A model generated the notes under the pieces. The model saw nothing but the letters and a program-made list of their open reading frames with translations, made no database searches and had not been told where the DNA came from. From Flavobacterium sp. LHD-80 (GTDB taxonomy: Bacteria > Bacteroidota > Bacteroidia > Flavobacteriales > Flavobacteriaceae), in NCBI RefSeq assembly GCF_030929605.1, contig NZ_JAVFVS010000001.1:1-64000 (forward strand): 64,000 nucleotides of DNA, given 5' to 3'. The position numbers and the translations under genes were made by a program. Shown here piece after piece: positions 1 to 8,669 of this stretch (the first letter of the stretch is position 1; each line of letters opens with the position of its first letter).

Positions 1-180
1 CTCCATAGGATTGACTTTTCTCCGAGCTTCCCATTCCCTGTTCTCTTGGGCAGGTTAAGGGTCGGATGGACTTTGTTGGATAAGCCGCCAACATCAGCAT
101 TTCACTGAATTAATTAAAAGTTAAGCCCACCTATAGAGGTGAAGCCCGTACAGCTTGTTAGGCAGCACAACGAGTCGCAC
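1..180 (-). mobile_element. 5' end of a putative group II intron
   Basis: Read on the minus strand, the DUF932 reading frame runs normally up to a Cys-Asn-Asn and then meets GTGCGACTCG, which fits the GUGYG 5' end of group II introns. After it come about 180 nt of GC-richer, non-coding, hairpin-forming sequence (for example GGGCTTCACC facing GGTGGGC) that leaves the window. DUF932 proteins continue after this motif with Thr-Leu, so splicing after the first base of the Thr codon would restore the frame. The intron-encoded reverse transcriptase, if there is one, lies outside the window. A deletion or insertion junction of another kind is the alternative. Confidence 0.6.
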
Positions 181-718
181 TATTGTTGCATACAATGCGT
201 ATGGGTGTGAATGCTGCGGTAATGCTTCCGCTTCCATCATGTGAAGTTGTCAGGAACAAGTATTTTTCGATTAAATCCTCTTTACCAACCCTGATATAAT
301 CAGGCAGTTTAGCGGTTATAAAAATTCGCTCTCCTTTTCCAAGTGCGCCTGCGGTTTCGTATAAAATACCGTCACCACCTACGATGCTGTCAAAAAAAGA
401 AAAGGCATCCCTGTTTTGTACAATTTGGTAATCTTTTCCGACCACGCCAAGTATTGCATCGTTATCGGTGCGAACCGTACTGAAATAATTCGGAACTTCT
501 ATTTTATTGTGGATTGTTTCATTATCCAAAATAATATCTCCTGAGGATGTAAATAGCTTGCGTTTTTCTATTTCATAATCCAATCCTGCGTGCTTAATTG
601 CTTCGGCGCTTGTTGGGTAATCATCAATGATTTGCCCCAAACTATGCCATGCTTTTTCTTTGGTACTGAAAAAACTGTGTTTTCCTGACTGCTTGTTGTA
701 ATTTATATTATGTGCCAT
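158..718 (-). CDS. DUF932 mobile-element protein, 5' exon only (interrupted)
   Basis: This is the N-terminal part of a DUF932 (phage/plasmid-like) protein, a family common in conjugative elements and of unknown biochemical role. Family features visible are the opening Met-Ala-His-Asn-Ile, a KAWHSLG segment near residue 25, and the AFTPIRIVCNN segment near residues 168-178. Family members are usually well over 300 aa, but here the frame ends at 186 residues. The last residues (ATRCAA) are not family-like and are encoded by the start of the putative group II intron, so true coding probably stops at about 181. It sits just downstream of ssb in the same orientation, as in many Bacteroidota integrative elements. 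Confidence 0.75.
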   Translation of the reverse strand: MAHNINYNKQSGKHSFFSTKEKAWHSLGQIIDDYPTSAEAIKHAGLDYEIEKRKLFTSSGDIILDNETIHNKIEVPNYFSTVRTDNDAILGVVGKDYQIVQNRDAFSFFDSIVGGDGILYETAGALGKGERIFITAKLPDYIRVGKEDLIEKYLFLTTSHDGSGSITAAFTPIRIVCNNSATRCAA

Positions 719-748
719 GATGTTAAATTTTAAGTGATTATGATATTA

Positions 749-1135
749 TTAAAAAGGTAGGTCTTGCGCTTTTTTGGATTTCTTTTCCGTTACTGCTGAA
801 CTCTTTGTAACCGTTTCTGTCTTTTTTGCAAAAGCCAAAATTTTAATATTGTTGGTGTGAAAGGTCAGAGTACCTACTGCTACGCCTTCGCTGTTATTAT
901 ATACATTGATACCAATGCGTCCAAAAAGCTGTACAAGTGTTCCTTTTTTTAGCCACTGTGCTGTTTTAGCATTTAGCCAATAGGAACAATTGATATAGGT
1001 TGTTACTTCCTTTACCTCGAGACTTCCTTTGGGCTTATAATTGTCATTGATGGCAATACTAAAATTGACCACTTGTTTGTTGCTGTTCACTTGCTGAACT
1101 ACTGCATCCCCTGTTACTCTACCTGTGATTTCCAT
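749..1135 (-). CDS. ssb: single-stranded DNA-binding protein (mobile-element type)
   Basis: A 128-residue SSB with one OB-fold. It opens with MEITGRVTGDAVV, carries the middle strand pattern (TTYINCSYW, VQLFGRIG) and ends in the acidic/hydrophobic tip DLPF, which in SSBs recruits partner proteins. It would coat single-stranded DNA during transfer or replication of the element. It diverges slightly from chromosomal SSBs (Cys in the YINCSYW strand) and lies next to the DUF932 gene, which together suggest the copy carried by a conjugative element. It ends 30 bp before the DUF932 start and is probably cotranscribed with it. Confidence 0.88.
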   Translation of the reverse strand: MEITGRVTGDAVVQQVNSNKQVVNFSIAINDNYKPKGSLEVKEVTTYINCSYWLNAKTAQWLKKGTLVQLFGRIGINVYNNSEGVAVGTLTFHTNNIKILAFAKKTETVTKSSAVTEKKSKKAQDLPF

Positions 1136-1456
1136 AATTTTAATTTTTAAAGATTATTACTATTTACTTTCTCTCTAATCCTGCTCAACAAAAATTGTTT
1201 TCAAAAGAAAAAACGGAAAAAAAGAAAGCAAGATGCCAGTGGATTAAGGATGCGCAAGTGCTATAAGTCCCGAAGGGTGGCAAGGGAAGCGCCGCCATTA
1301 TGCGCACGCAGCATGCTTGAGCCACTATCTTAGCTGCCCTTTTAGCCCGTTTCGAGTGAAAGCTTTAAGTGAAATTCTTAATGGACTTTGATTGAAATAC
1401 CAGCTATTATGTGATTAAATGACTTTAGAAGGAACAACTTCTATTATTTTATTAAA
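1136..1456. other. intergenic region with a GC-rich non-coding block
   Basis: No convincing gene is present. Between about 1235 and 1365 the base composition rises sharply compared with the flanks, with short inverted segments (GTGCGCATAATGGCGGCGCT-like on the minus strand). This may be a leader of the ssb/DUF932 transcript or an origin-type sequence of the mobile element. After about 1370 the sequence becomes very AT-rich, marking the left edge of the defence cargo. Confidence 0.4.
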
Positions 1457-1478
1457 ATATGGATAGATCTGTCCTTAT
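1457..1478. promoter_or_regulatory. degenerate copy of the 22-bp palindromic operator upstream of sspA
   Basis: An imperfect palindrome with inner arms GGATAGA/TCTGTCC matches 14 of 22 positions of the perfect palindrome at 20768-20789, sharing TATGGAT on one side and TCC-x-TA on the other. It lies about 120 bp before the likely sspA start. The site overlaps the upstream in-frame ATG at 1459, which argues against using that codon as the start. Functional meaning is inferred. Confidence 0.4.
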
Positions 1479-1599
1479 AATTAATTTGCTAAAAAAATCA
1501 GTAAATTATTTTCTAATTGCATACCTGTCTTGTATATTTTTCGCCTTTACGGTTTTCCATATTTTCTTTCCGTTGCTTTTTCGTATTATTGTATATAAA

Positions 1600-2727
1600 A
1601 TGCTATTAATGTTAATTAACTATTTTGATAACGCCAGTACAACCAAAATTGATTCAAGAGTTCTTGAAGCAATGTCCCCATATTTAAATGATTTTTTCGG
1701 CAATGCATCTAGCAATCATGAATTTGGAAAAAAAACTAAAAATTCTATAGAAAAAGCAAGAACCCAAGTTGCAGAATTAATAAACTCACATGATGATGAA
1801 ATAATATTTACATCTGGGTCTACAGAATCTATAAATTTAGCTTTGAAAGGTTATGTGGAATCTAATTTTGATAAAGGAAATCATATCATTACTGTGAAAA
1901 CAGAACATAAAGCTGTTCTTGCAACCTGTGAATATTTAGAAACAAAAGGATTTGAAGTTACATATTTGAATGTAGATCAGCGAGGAGTAATTTCTATTGA
2001 TGATTTAAATAAGGCTATTAGAACGGGTACATTTTTAGTTTGCATAATGTATGTTAATAATGAAACGGGAGTTATTCAGCCCATTAGTGAAATAGGTTCA
2101 ATCGCTAAAGAAAATAATATTAGATTTTTCTGTGATGGTACACAAGCCATAGGTAAAATAGTAGTTGATGTTGAAAAAGATAATATTGATATGTTATGTC
2201 TTAGTGGGCATAAATTAAATGGACCTAAGGGAGTTGGAGTTTTATATAAAAGAAGAGGAATAGAATTAACCCCTTTATTACATGGAGGAGGACAAGAGAA
2301 CGGATTAAGAAGCGGAACATATAACACTCCTTTTATCGTTGGCTTAGGAAAAGCATGTGAGATAGCCCATAACGAATTAAAAGCAAATGCTTTAATTCTT
2401 GAACTTATTTCTAAGTATTTAATTCAAGAGTTAGAAAAAATAACTGGATCTATTATTATTGGAGAAACAAAATCAAGAGTTCCTAACATTATTGATGTTT
2501 TAATCCCTGGTTTAAATTCTGAAATATTTATTTCAAAATCGCACGATATAGCTATAAGTAATGGTTCTGCGTGTACTTCTCAAATTATTGAAAGCTCACA
2601 TGTATTGAAAGCAATGGGATTTAGTGATCAAGAATGTAATCAAAGTATCAGAATATCAATAGACAAATCAACAACAGAAAATCAAATAAATGAATTAGTT
2701 AAAATCATAAAAGCCGAAATAATTTAG
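1600..2727 (+). CDS. sspA: cysteine desulfurase of the phosphorothioation system (SspA/DndA/IscS-like)
   Basis: A PLP-dependent class V aminotransferase-fold enzyme that would take sulfur from L-cysteine as an enzyme persulfide and pass it to the SspD-like protein for DNA sulfur modification. Visible are YFDNASTTKID at the N-terminus, TSGSTESINLAL, the PLP-lysine motif SGHK (Lys at about 205) and the catalytic-loop NGSACTS (Cys at about 325). The frame is open back to 1459, but the extra 47 residues are hydrophobic and unlike the family. I therefore place the start at the ATG at 1600, or 1609, giving 375 or 372 aa, which is family length. It heads the plus-strand operon, about 100 bp before the DUF4007 gene. 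A housekeeping IscS/NifS is less likely given the defence context. Confidence 0.85.
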   Translation: MLLMLINYFDNASTTKIDSRVLEAMSPYLNDFFGNASSNHEFGKKTKNSIEKARTQVAELINSHDDEIIFTSGSTESINLALKGYVESNFDKGNHIITVKTEHKAVLATCEYLETKGFEVTYLNVDQRGVISIDDLNKAIRTGTFLVCIMYVNNETGVIQPISEIGSIAKENNIRFFCDGTQAIGKIVVDVEKDNIDMLCLSGHKLNGPKGVGVLYKRRGIELTPLLHGGGQENGLRSGTYNTPFIVGLGKACEIAHNELKANALILELISKYLIQELEKITGSIIIGETKSRVPNIIDVLIPGLNSEIFISKSHDIAISNGSACTSQIIESSHVLKAMGFSDQECNQSIRISIDKSTTENQINELVKIIKAEII

Positions 2728-2825
2728 TAGTTATAAAAATAAAATTTTACTATAAAAATATTAAATTAATTGAACCGATAAAAGAACTAATTTACTTATA
2801 TTACGTAATCATATAAACAATAAAA

Positions 2826-3614
2826 ATGCAAACTATAAACCCTTATGGTGGATTTAAAATAGACAAAAACGAATTGTATAAACTTTTTTTTTTAATTTAT
2901 AACAACCCTACTTTTAAGAAAAAAGATCTTCTCTTGGAATCTGGTTTTGGCGACAATAAAATTGAAAATTTAAAATATTATTTAAAACATTTTAATTTAC
3001 TTGACAAAAACTATTTACCAACAGAACTTGCTAAAGTGGTTTACAAGTACGATAAATATTTTGAAGATGAGTTTACTTTATGGTTACTAGCTTATCATTG
3101 GTCTAATAAAATATCTAATCCTTTTTTATATTATCAACTTTACGAATCATCCGACTCAAAAACAAAAGATGAACTAAGAAAAGATTTTAGTTCATGGGCA
3201 ATTATGAACGATATTAAAATTGATTATAAAAAGGATTTCTTAGGTGGTCTAGTTTCTATAACATTGAATTCATTTTCCGAATCAGATGCTTTTAAAATTC
3301 TAAATATTTTCAAGTTGCAAAATGAAAAATATTCAAGGGATATTGCTTATAAAATGAATTCTCATCTCTTAGCTTACGTGTTATATGATAATCGACAAGG
3401 TAGAACAACCATATCATTTGAAGAATTACTAAAGGAACCAAATAATATTGGAAAATTTTTTAATTTAGATAAGGACATGCTACTACAACAAATATATGCA
3501 CTTAGAGACATTGGGCTTGTTGAGTATGTACAAACAGCTAATCTTCAGCATATTGTTTACATATATCAAGATTCAAATTTAAAATTAATAGAGAGATATT
3601 ATGACCAATATTAA
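2826..3614 (+). CDS. divergent DUF4007-like protein (SspB-related paralog)
   Basis: This 262-residue protein aligns by eye with the SspB-like protein at 19843-20733. Both have Tyr-Asp-x-Tyr-x-Glu-Asp-Glu-x-Thr-Leu-Trp-Leu-Leu in the first half and a matching C-terminal part (Ala-Tyr-x-Leu-x-Asp, Ile-Ser-[FY]-Glu-Glu-Leu, and a closing Glu-[RS]-Tyr-Tyr). The N-terminal GHDTFxCRxxWL segment of the second copy is absent here and replaced by NPYGGFKIDKNELYKLF. If SspB proteins are the DNA nickases (DUF4007, assigned from memory), this copy may have lost activity and become a DNA-binding or adaptor subunit of the BREX-like half. Its stop overlaps the next gene by 14 bp, so the two are probably translationally coupled. 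Confidence 0.7.
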   Translation: MQTINPYGGFKIDKNELYKLFFLIYNNPTFKKKDLLLESGFGDNKIENLKYYLKHFNLLDKNYLPTELAKVVYKYDKYFEDEFTLWLLAYHWSNKISNPFLYYQLYESSDSKTKDELRKDFSSWAIMNDIKIDYKKDFLGGLVSITLNSFSESDAFKILNIFKLQNEKYSRDIAYKMNSHLLAYVLYDNRQGRTTISFEELLKEPNNIGKFFNLDKDMLLQQIYALRDIGLVEYVQTANLQHIVYIYQDSNLKLIERYYDQY

Positions 3615-4014
3615 TGAGTTTATTACCAATGTTAATACCTCAAGGAAAAGAACCGGTGTTGTTTATTGTTCAGGTTTATTTAATCCAGTTATTACACAGT
3701 TTGAATTAGAGATTCCGAATTTATTTTTTTTAGATTCTACTAAGCTCTATATTGATACCCTTACATTTTCACCAAAAGAGTTATTAGATAAAATTGAACA
3801 TGAATCTAAACATAAAACCACGATAGTTTTTAATATTGAAACTTTTATTGTTTCTAATTCAGATGGTTTTATTAATCAGATTGCAAAACTATTAACTTCT
3901 AGAGAACCATCGAAGCCAATATTCTATTTTTTTTACTCAAAAAAAATATTTCGAAATTTCAAAGATGAGTTTGAAGCAAAAGAGCTCAATCATAAAAACA
4001 TTATAGAATTATAA
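3601..4014 (+). CDS. small unknown protein of the BREX/Ssp operon
   Basis: A 137-residue protein I do not recognise. It alternates short hydrophobic strands (VVYCSGL, NLFFLD, TTIVFNIETFIV, PIFYFFYS) with helices, a layout like a small P-loop or Rossmann-type fold. No Walker A lysine motif is visible. In position and size it recalls BrxF or BrxB, the small accessory proteins encoded before brxC in other BREX types, but I see no sequence motif to prove that. It overlaps the DUF4007-like gene by 14 bp and precedes the BrxC-like gene by 17 bp, so it is very likely a working subunit and not a chance frame. Confidence 0.6.
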   Translation: MTNINEFITNVNTSRKRTGVVYCSGLFNPVITQFELEIPNLFFLDSTKLYIDTLTFSPKELLDKIEHESKHKTTIVFNIETFIVSNSDGFINQIAKLLTSREPSKPIFYFFYSKKIFRNFKDEFEAKELNHKNIIEL

Positions 4015-4031
4015 TATTAAGAAAGAAACAT

Positions 4032-7000
4032 ATGAAACTAAACAAAATAATTAAGTTATCTGATGCATTTGCTACTGAAGTAAATGTATTACGTGACTAT
4101 TCTTATAGAAGCCCAGAAGGGAATGAGGAGAAAGTTAAAGGATATCTCCCAAATAAAAGTTCTCGCGACATTCTAAAGAGTATATTATTGAGTTGTTCGG
4201 AAAGTACAGATAAGAAACTACATCTTATCATATCTTCATATGGAACAGGTAAATCATATTTGTTGTTGATTTTAGCTAATCTTTTAGCAAACAAAAAAAT
4301 TGAAAATAGTTTTATTGATAAAATTAAAGACAAGGAAAACTATTACAACGATGGACTTTCTAAAAACTTAGAAAATCATCTTAATAATTCAGCACCTTTA
4401 TTAATAGTTATTCCAGAATATGGTGACAATGATTTTGATCATGCATTACTAGAGGGCTTGAAATTTGCATTGAAAAACAATGAGATTGATTATGTTCCAA
4501 AAACTAATTTTGAAGAAGCCATAAAAACAATCAATCATTGGAATGAAAAAAGCCCTCAGAATTATCAACAGTTAAATGAATATATTAAAGAAAGCACTAT
4601 AGAAAAATTCATAGAGCAGCTAAGTTCTTATGATCAAAGCACATATGTCGAATTTAAAAAAAATTATAAAGATATAATTGGGAATGCTTTTTCTGAAAGC
4701 CACACGTCAGCATATCCGATATTTTCAGATACTGCTAAAGCAATAAGAAAATTTGGATTTAGAGGTATTGCCATTATATACGATGAATTTGGAGAAATGC
4801 TTGGAAAACTTATCAATAGTTCTTCTTCTGCTACAGGATTGTCAGTTCAACAGTTTATTGAAGATGTAAAAGCAAAAAAAGACAATTGTAATATTCTTTT
4901 TATATCTGCAAGTCATCAAGACCCTCAGAGCTTGAGAACTAACAAAGAGAAAGATTTAAATAAGATTATTGGGCGTTTCGAAAGACATCAACTTATAGTT
5001 TCCGAAGCAGAAGGAGAAGAAATTATTGGAACTATTTTTATCAAAGAAGATCCTAAAGAATTCGAAACTATTTATAAAAATCCTTTGTTTAAAGAACATC
5101 TCCAAACTATTCAAGATTTTAATCTTTATCCTAATAAAGATACTTCTTGGATAGAAACTAAGGTGCTTGAAAATTTATATCCATTACATCCGCTTACCTC
5201 ATATATTCTACCTAGATTATCAGCAGAATTTGCTCAAAACACAAGGTCTATGTTTAATTTTCTAAGCCCTATAGAAACAAAAGATGGTGCTTTAAGAAAT
5301 TATTTGGATTCAAGAAATGTTTTAGATGATAATAAATTAAATCTTTTCACGCCTGATCTATTACTTGAATTTTTTCTAAAAAACATAAGAGAAGATAAGG
5401 GCGGTATGATACAAGCTTATTATGAAGCCTATAGAGAAGGCCTTGGGAAAATAAATGATGAAAACCAACAAAGTGTAATAAAGAACCTTTTTATGCTATA
5501 TGTTGTCAAAAATGCACTTATTCAACCAAATAAGGAAACTTTATTTTGGGCTATGAATTGGCAAAGTTCCCGAAGAAATGAATTCTATAATCTTTTAGAT
5601 GATATGGTTCTCTCTCGGGAACTTTTAGAGTTAAATCCAACAAATAACAATTATCAATTTCCAGACTTTGGGGCTGCTCCATTATCAAAAGTGATAGATG
5701 AGGAAGAGAAAAAATTGGATGAACTCTCATTATCTCAATGTATGACTATATGGGATGAGATTTTCAAACTAGAAAATTTTCAAACTAGGGATCATAACAA
5801 TAATTTCGGTTGCAATAGAAAATTACATACTCAATCTATTAATGATATTGGGAATTTATTACATGCGATAAAAGAGTTAGAAGACTATTATCAAAGTAAA
5901 TTTACTTATTTTGGTAATGGTTTCTTATTTTACTTACTCGGTACATCAGACGATGAACTTGAAGAACTCAAAAACGTTTTTAGTAAAAAAGCAGAGTTAC
6001 TGCCATATATCGTATTTGCGACACCTATCAATCTTCCTCAATTTGACAATTTAATAAAAGAAACTCTCTTCTTCAAAGCTATTAAGAATACTGCCGAAAG
6101 ACCAGATGTTTTACAAAATCCGGCCAGATTAAAAAACATCGAAGATCAAAAGAATGTAGCCTTTGGTAAGTTAGAGGAGAAGATTAAAATATTGTATGAA
6201 CCTTCTAATTGGAAATGGAATTACCTCAATGAAAATGACATTGAGTTAAGTTCGAAGCCTAAATTTAGTACTTGGATCAATCAAAAAATAGACCACCTTT
6301 TTCATGAAACACCAACAATTAAAGATGATGCTCTTTGGTTTTTAGATGGAAATAAAGGAGCTAAAGATCGTAAACAGGCACTTTCTATATTACTCAATGA
6401 TGGTAAAGATAGAATACCTTTACGAGATGACAACAACAGTGCTGCTGATAGAAGAATTATTCGAAATTTCTTTGCAAATACAGGAATTACAACGGATAAA
6501 AAAAGAGAAAAAAATGTTCAGTATGGTGAAATTAAAGTACCTGATCCAGATAGTCAGTTTTTTAAAGCATGGAAACTTATTGATAGCAAACTTAAATCAG
6601 GTTCACATGTAAATCCTATTGATATTATAAATCCCTTATTGCAAGCACCATTTGGATTGTCTGAAAACATTATAAAGTTTCTATTAACCGCTTATATTAG
6701 ATATGATATTGAGAGAATTACTATTTCAGACAGTAAAAGGAAATCTGTATTAGCGATATCGACAGATCATATAGATTTATTAATAAACAAGCCTTCAGAA
6801 TATTTGATTAGAAAAATTGAAATTTCTGGACCTGAACTACGATATTTAAACCTGTTAAAAAAATTATTCGATAAACAAGATATTAATACTTGGGCGGATT
6901 TAACTCAGAAATTTATTGGAGTTGGTCAATTCCTGACATCTCTTCAAAAAAGTATAATAAAAGATTCAGGAAATACTAATTTGATAAACTTTTATAAATC

Positions 7001-8657
7001 ACTCGAAGATTTAAAAACTGAATTTCAAATAAATGGATCTGATAAAGAAAGAATAAGCAAAGAATATTTTCAAGAAAACTTGCCAAGTATACTCTTTAAT
7101 GAAGGACGGACATTTATAGAAGATGATTCTAAAGTTAATAATTTGCTCAAAGATCTAGATTCTTTTAAAAAATATCCGGGTGAAAAAGAAACAGAGATAA
7201 AAAATGAGGTTATCAGAGAATTGTCTAAAGAAGTCTTTGGTGTAAACATTGTCACAAAATCTGAAATAACAGAGGTGGTTGCAAATTGGTTTAAAAAATT
7301 ACCGGCACCAAATCAAAGTGGAAAATTTGGCAATGCCATTGTTACAAAATGGTTGTCAGAAATTAAAAATAAATTTATCAGTGATCCATTTGATTTGTAT
7401 TTAATTGAATTAAATGAAAAACCAATCAAAGATTGGAGTGATATTTCATATGAGAAACGTGGGTTTATAAATAGATTTATAGATTATAAAAAATCCGTAG
7501 AAGAATATACCAAAAGTCCAATAGAGGTACTTCAAATTATTGCTCGCAGTATGTTTCAAAAACCAGCATCTGAATGTAATTCTGAACAAGTTTTTGAGAA
7601 CTATATTATGGATTGGTGGAATACATTGCCAAATATTAATAAATCTGAACAATACAGTGACCAAACAAATGTATTCATTAGTCAAATCTCATTTCCTTCC
7701 ACAATTAAAACTCGTTACCTTGAAATAATTCCTCAAGCATGGGAAAGGTTTGAATTCCTGCCATCACATATTCCAACTAATTGGGAATCATGGAGTAATT
7801 CTGATGCCGCGTTTGTTGGAGATAAGTATCTTGAATGTATCAAAGAAGTGATTAATTGGAAACCACCCGTTGAAGTAAAGGAACTCTTAATTTCTATAGG
7901 AAATATTTTTAATGGAGAGAAAATAGAATCCTTTGATCAGTTATATATTGTTATTAAAGAATGGCATGATCATTTGTCAAATAGAACAAAAAATGCTAAT
8001 TGGGATCTTATCAATGTAGATGTTTCAACTTTAATGATTGCATTAAATGACAAAAATAATTTTGAAAAATTTATTACTCTTGATTTACCTTCTTTATTTA
8101 AGCTTGTAGAATTTAAGCAATGGAATGAAACAGTTTTGGATAGCTATATTAAAAAAATTGAACTTCTAAAAAGGAGCATCGAAGATTATAAGAGACCTCT
8201 TTTGGAGATAATAGAAATCATTGAAGAAAAAGATCATGACAAGTCTTCAAGTGAAGATGCTTATAAATTTAAACTTCAAACAATGATAAAAGAATCAGAT
8301 GCTTATAAAAATAAAATAGATGTAGAAAATCTTAAAGACCCTGTTTCTAAAATATTGTTTACAATAAATGATAAGAACGAAGGTACTTCCTTTCTTGAAC
8401 ATATTATAAATTCAATTTCATTAAAATTAGAAATTGATAGCAATTGGAATTTGTGGACTGATAAAGAAGAAAAATCTTTTATCATAGCATTTAAAAAAGG
8501 TATTGATAATTTAATTAAATGGAAATTCCCTGAAGCAGAAAAAATAAAAAAGGCCAAAGTAAAAGTTAAGCAACAGATTTTGTTATTGCAAACAGAACTT
8601 GACTTAGATGAATCTCAAATGAGAAAAGTGCTAAATGATATAATAGAAGATAAATAA
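4032..8657 (+). CDS. brxC: BrxC/PglY-like giant P-loop ATPase
   Basis: A 1541-residue ATPase with a Walker A (SYGTGKS, about residues 67-73) and a Walker B-like strand (AIIYDEFGE, about 246-254) in the N-terminal quarter. Long helical, charged sequence without membrane segments follows. BrxC/PglY proteins are the large AAA+-type ATPases found in every BREX type, thought to act with PglZ on DNA; the usual length is around 1200 aa, so this one is long. The same DEFG Walker B signature appears in the SspC-like ATPase at 16623-19853, suggesting both belong to one broader ATPase group. The position directly before pglZ (12-bp gap) supports the call. Base composition is strongly AT-rich. Confidence 0.82.
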   Translation: MKLNKIIKLSDAFATEVNVLRDYSYRSPEGNEEKVKGYLPNKSSRDILKSILLSCSESTDKKLHLIISSYGTGKSYLLLILANLLANKKIENSFIDKIKDKENYYNDGLSKNLENHLNNSAPLLIVIPEYGDNDFDHALLEGLKFALKNNEIDYVPKTNFEEAIKTINHWNEKSPQNYQQLNEYIKESTIEKFIEQLSSYDQSTYVEFKKNYKDIIGNAFSESHTSAYPIFSDTAKAIRKFGFRGIAIIYDEFGEMLGKLINSSSSATGLSVQQFIEDVKAKKDNCNILFISASHQDPQSLRTNKEKDLNKIIGRFERHQLIVSEAEGEEIIGTIFIKEDPKEFETIYKNPLFKEHLQTIQDFNLYPNKDTSWIETKVLENLYPLHPLTSYILPRLSAEFAQNTRSMFNFLSPIETKDGALRNYLDSRNVLDDNKLNLFTPDLLLEFFLKNIREDKGGMIQAYYEAYREGLGKINDENQQSVIKNLFMLYVVKNALIQPNKETLFWAMNWQSSRRNEFYNLLDDMVLSRELLELNPTNNNYQFPDFGAAPLSKVIDEEEKKLDELSLSQCMTIWDEIFKLENFQTRDHNNNFGCNRKLHTQSINDIGNLLHAIKELEDYYQSKFTYFGNGFLFYLLGTSDDELEELKNVFSKKAELLPYIVFATPINLPQFDNLIKETLFFKAIKNTAERPDVLQNPARLKNIEDQKNVAFGKLEEKIKILYEPSNWKWNYLNENDIELSSKPKFSTWINQKIDHLFHETPTIKDDALWFLDGNKGAKDRKQALSILLNDGKDRIPLRDDNNSAADRRIIRNFFANTGITTDKKREKNVQYGEIKVPDPDSQFFKAWKLIDSKLKSGSHVNPIDIINPLLQAPFGLSENIIKFLLTAYIRYDIERITISDSKRKSVLAISTDHIDLLINKPSEYLIRKIEISGPELRYLNLLKKLFDKQDINTWADLTQKFIGVGQFLTSLQKSIIKDSGNTNLINFYKSLEDLKTEFQINGSDKERISKEYFQENLPSILFNEGRTFIEDDSKVNNLLKDLDSFKKYPGEKETEIKNEVIRELSKEVFGVNIVTKSEITEVVANWFKKLPAPNQSGKFGNAIVTKWLSEIKNKFISDPFDLYLIELNEKPIKDWSDISYEKRGFINRFIDYKKSVEEYTKSPIEVLQIIARSMFQKPASECNSEQVFENYIMDWWNTLPNINKSEQYSDQTNVFISQISFPSTIKTRYLEIIPQAWERFEFLPSHIPTNWESWSNSDAAFVGDKYLECIKEVINWKPPVEVKELLISIGNIFNGEKIESFDQLYIVIKEWHDHLSNRTKNANWDLINVDVSTLMIALNDKNNFEKFITLDLPSLFKLVEFKQWNETVLDSYIKKIELLKRSIEDYKRPLLEIIEIIEEKDHDKSSSEDAYKFKLQTMIKESDAYKNKIDVENLKDPVSKILFTINDKNEGTSFLEHIINSISLKLEIDSNWNLWTDKEEKSFIIAFKKGIDNLIKWKFPEAEKIKKAKVKVKQQILLLQTELDLDESQMRKVLNDIIEDK

Positions 8658-8669
8658 ACTTAGATCATA

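Noticed and set aside
1459..1599. Hydrophobic 47-residue N-terminal extension of the cysteine desulfurase
   Set aside because: It is open reading frame only. The family starts at the YFDNASTT segment, the sequence upstream is AT-rich regulatory DNA with a palindrome, and a membrane anchor is unknown in SspA/IscS.
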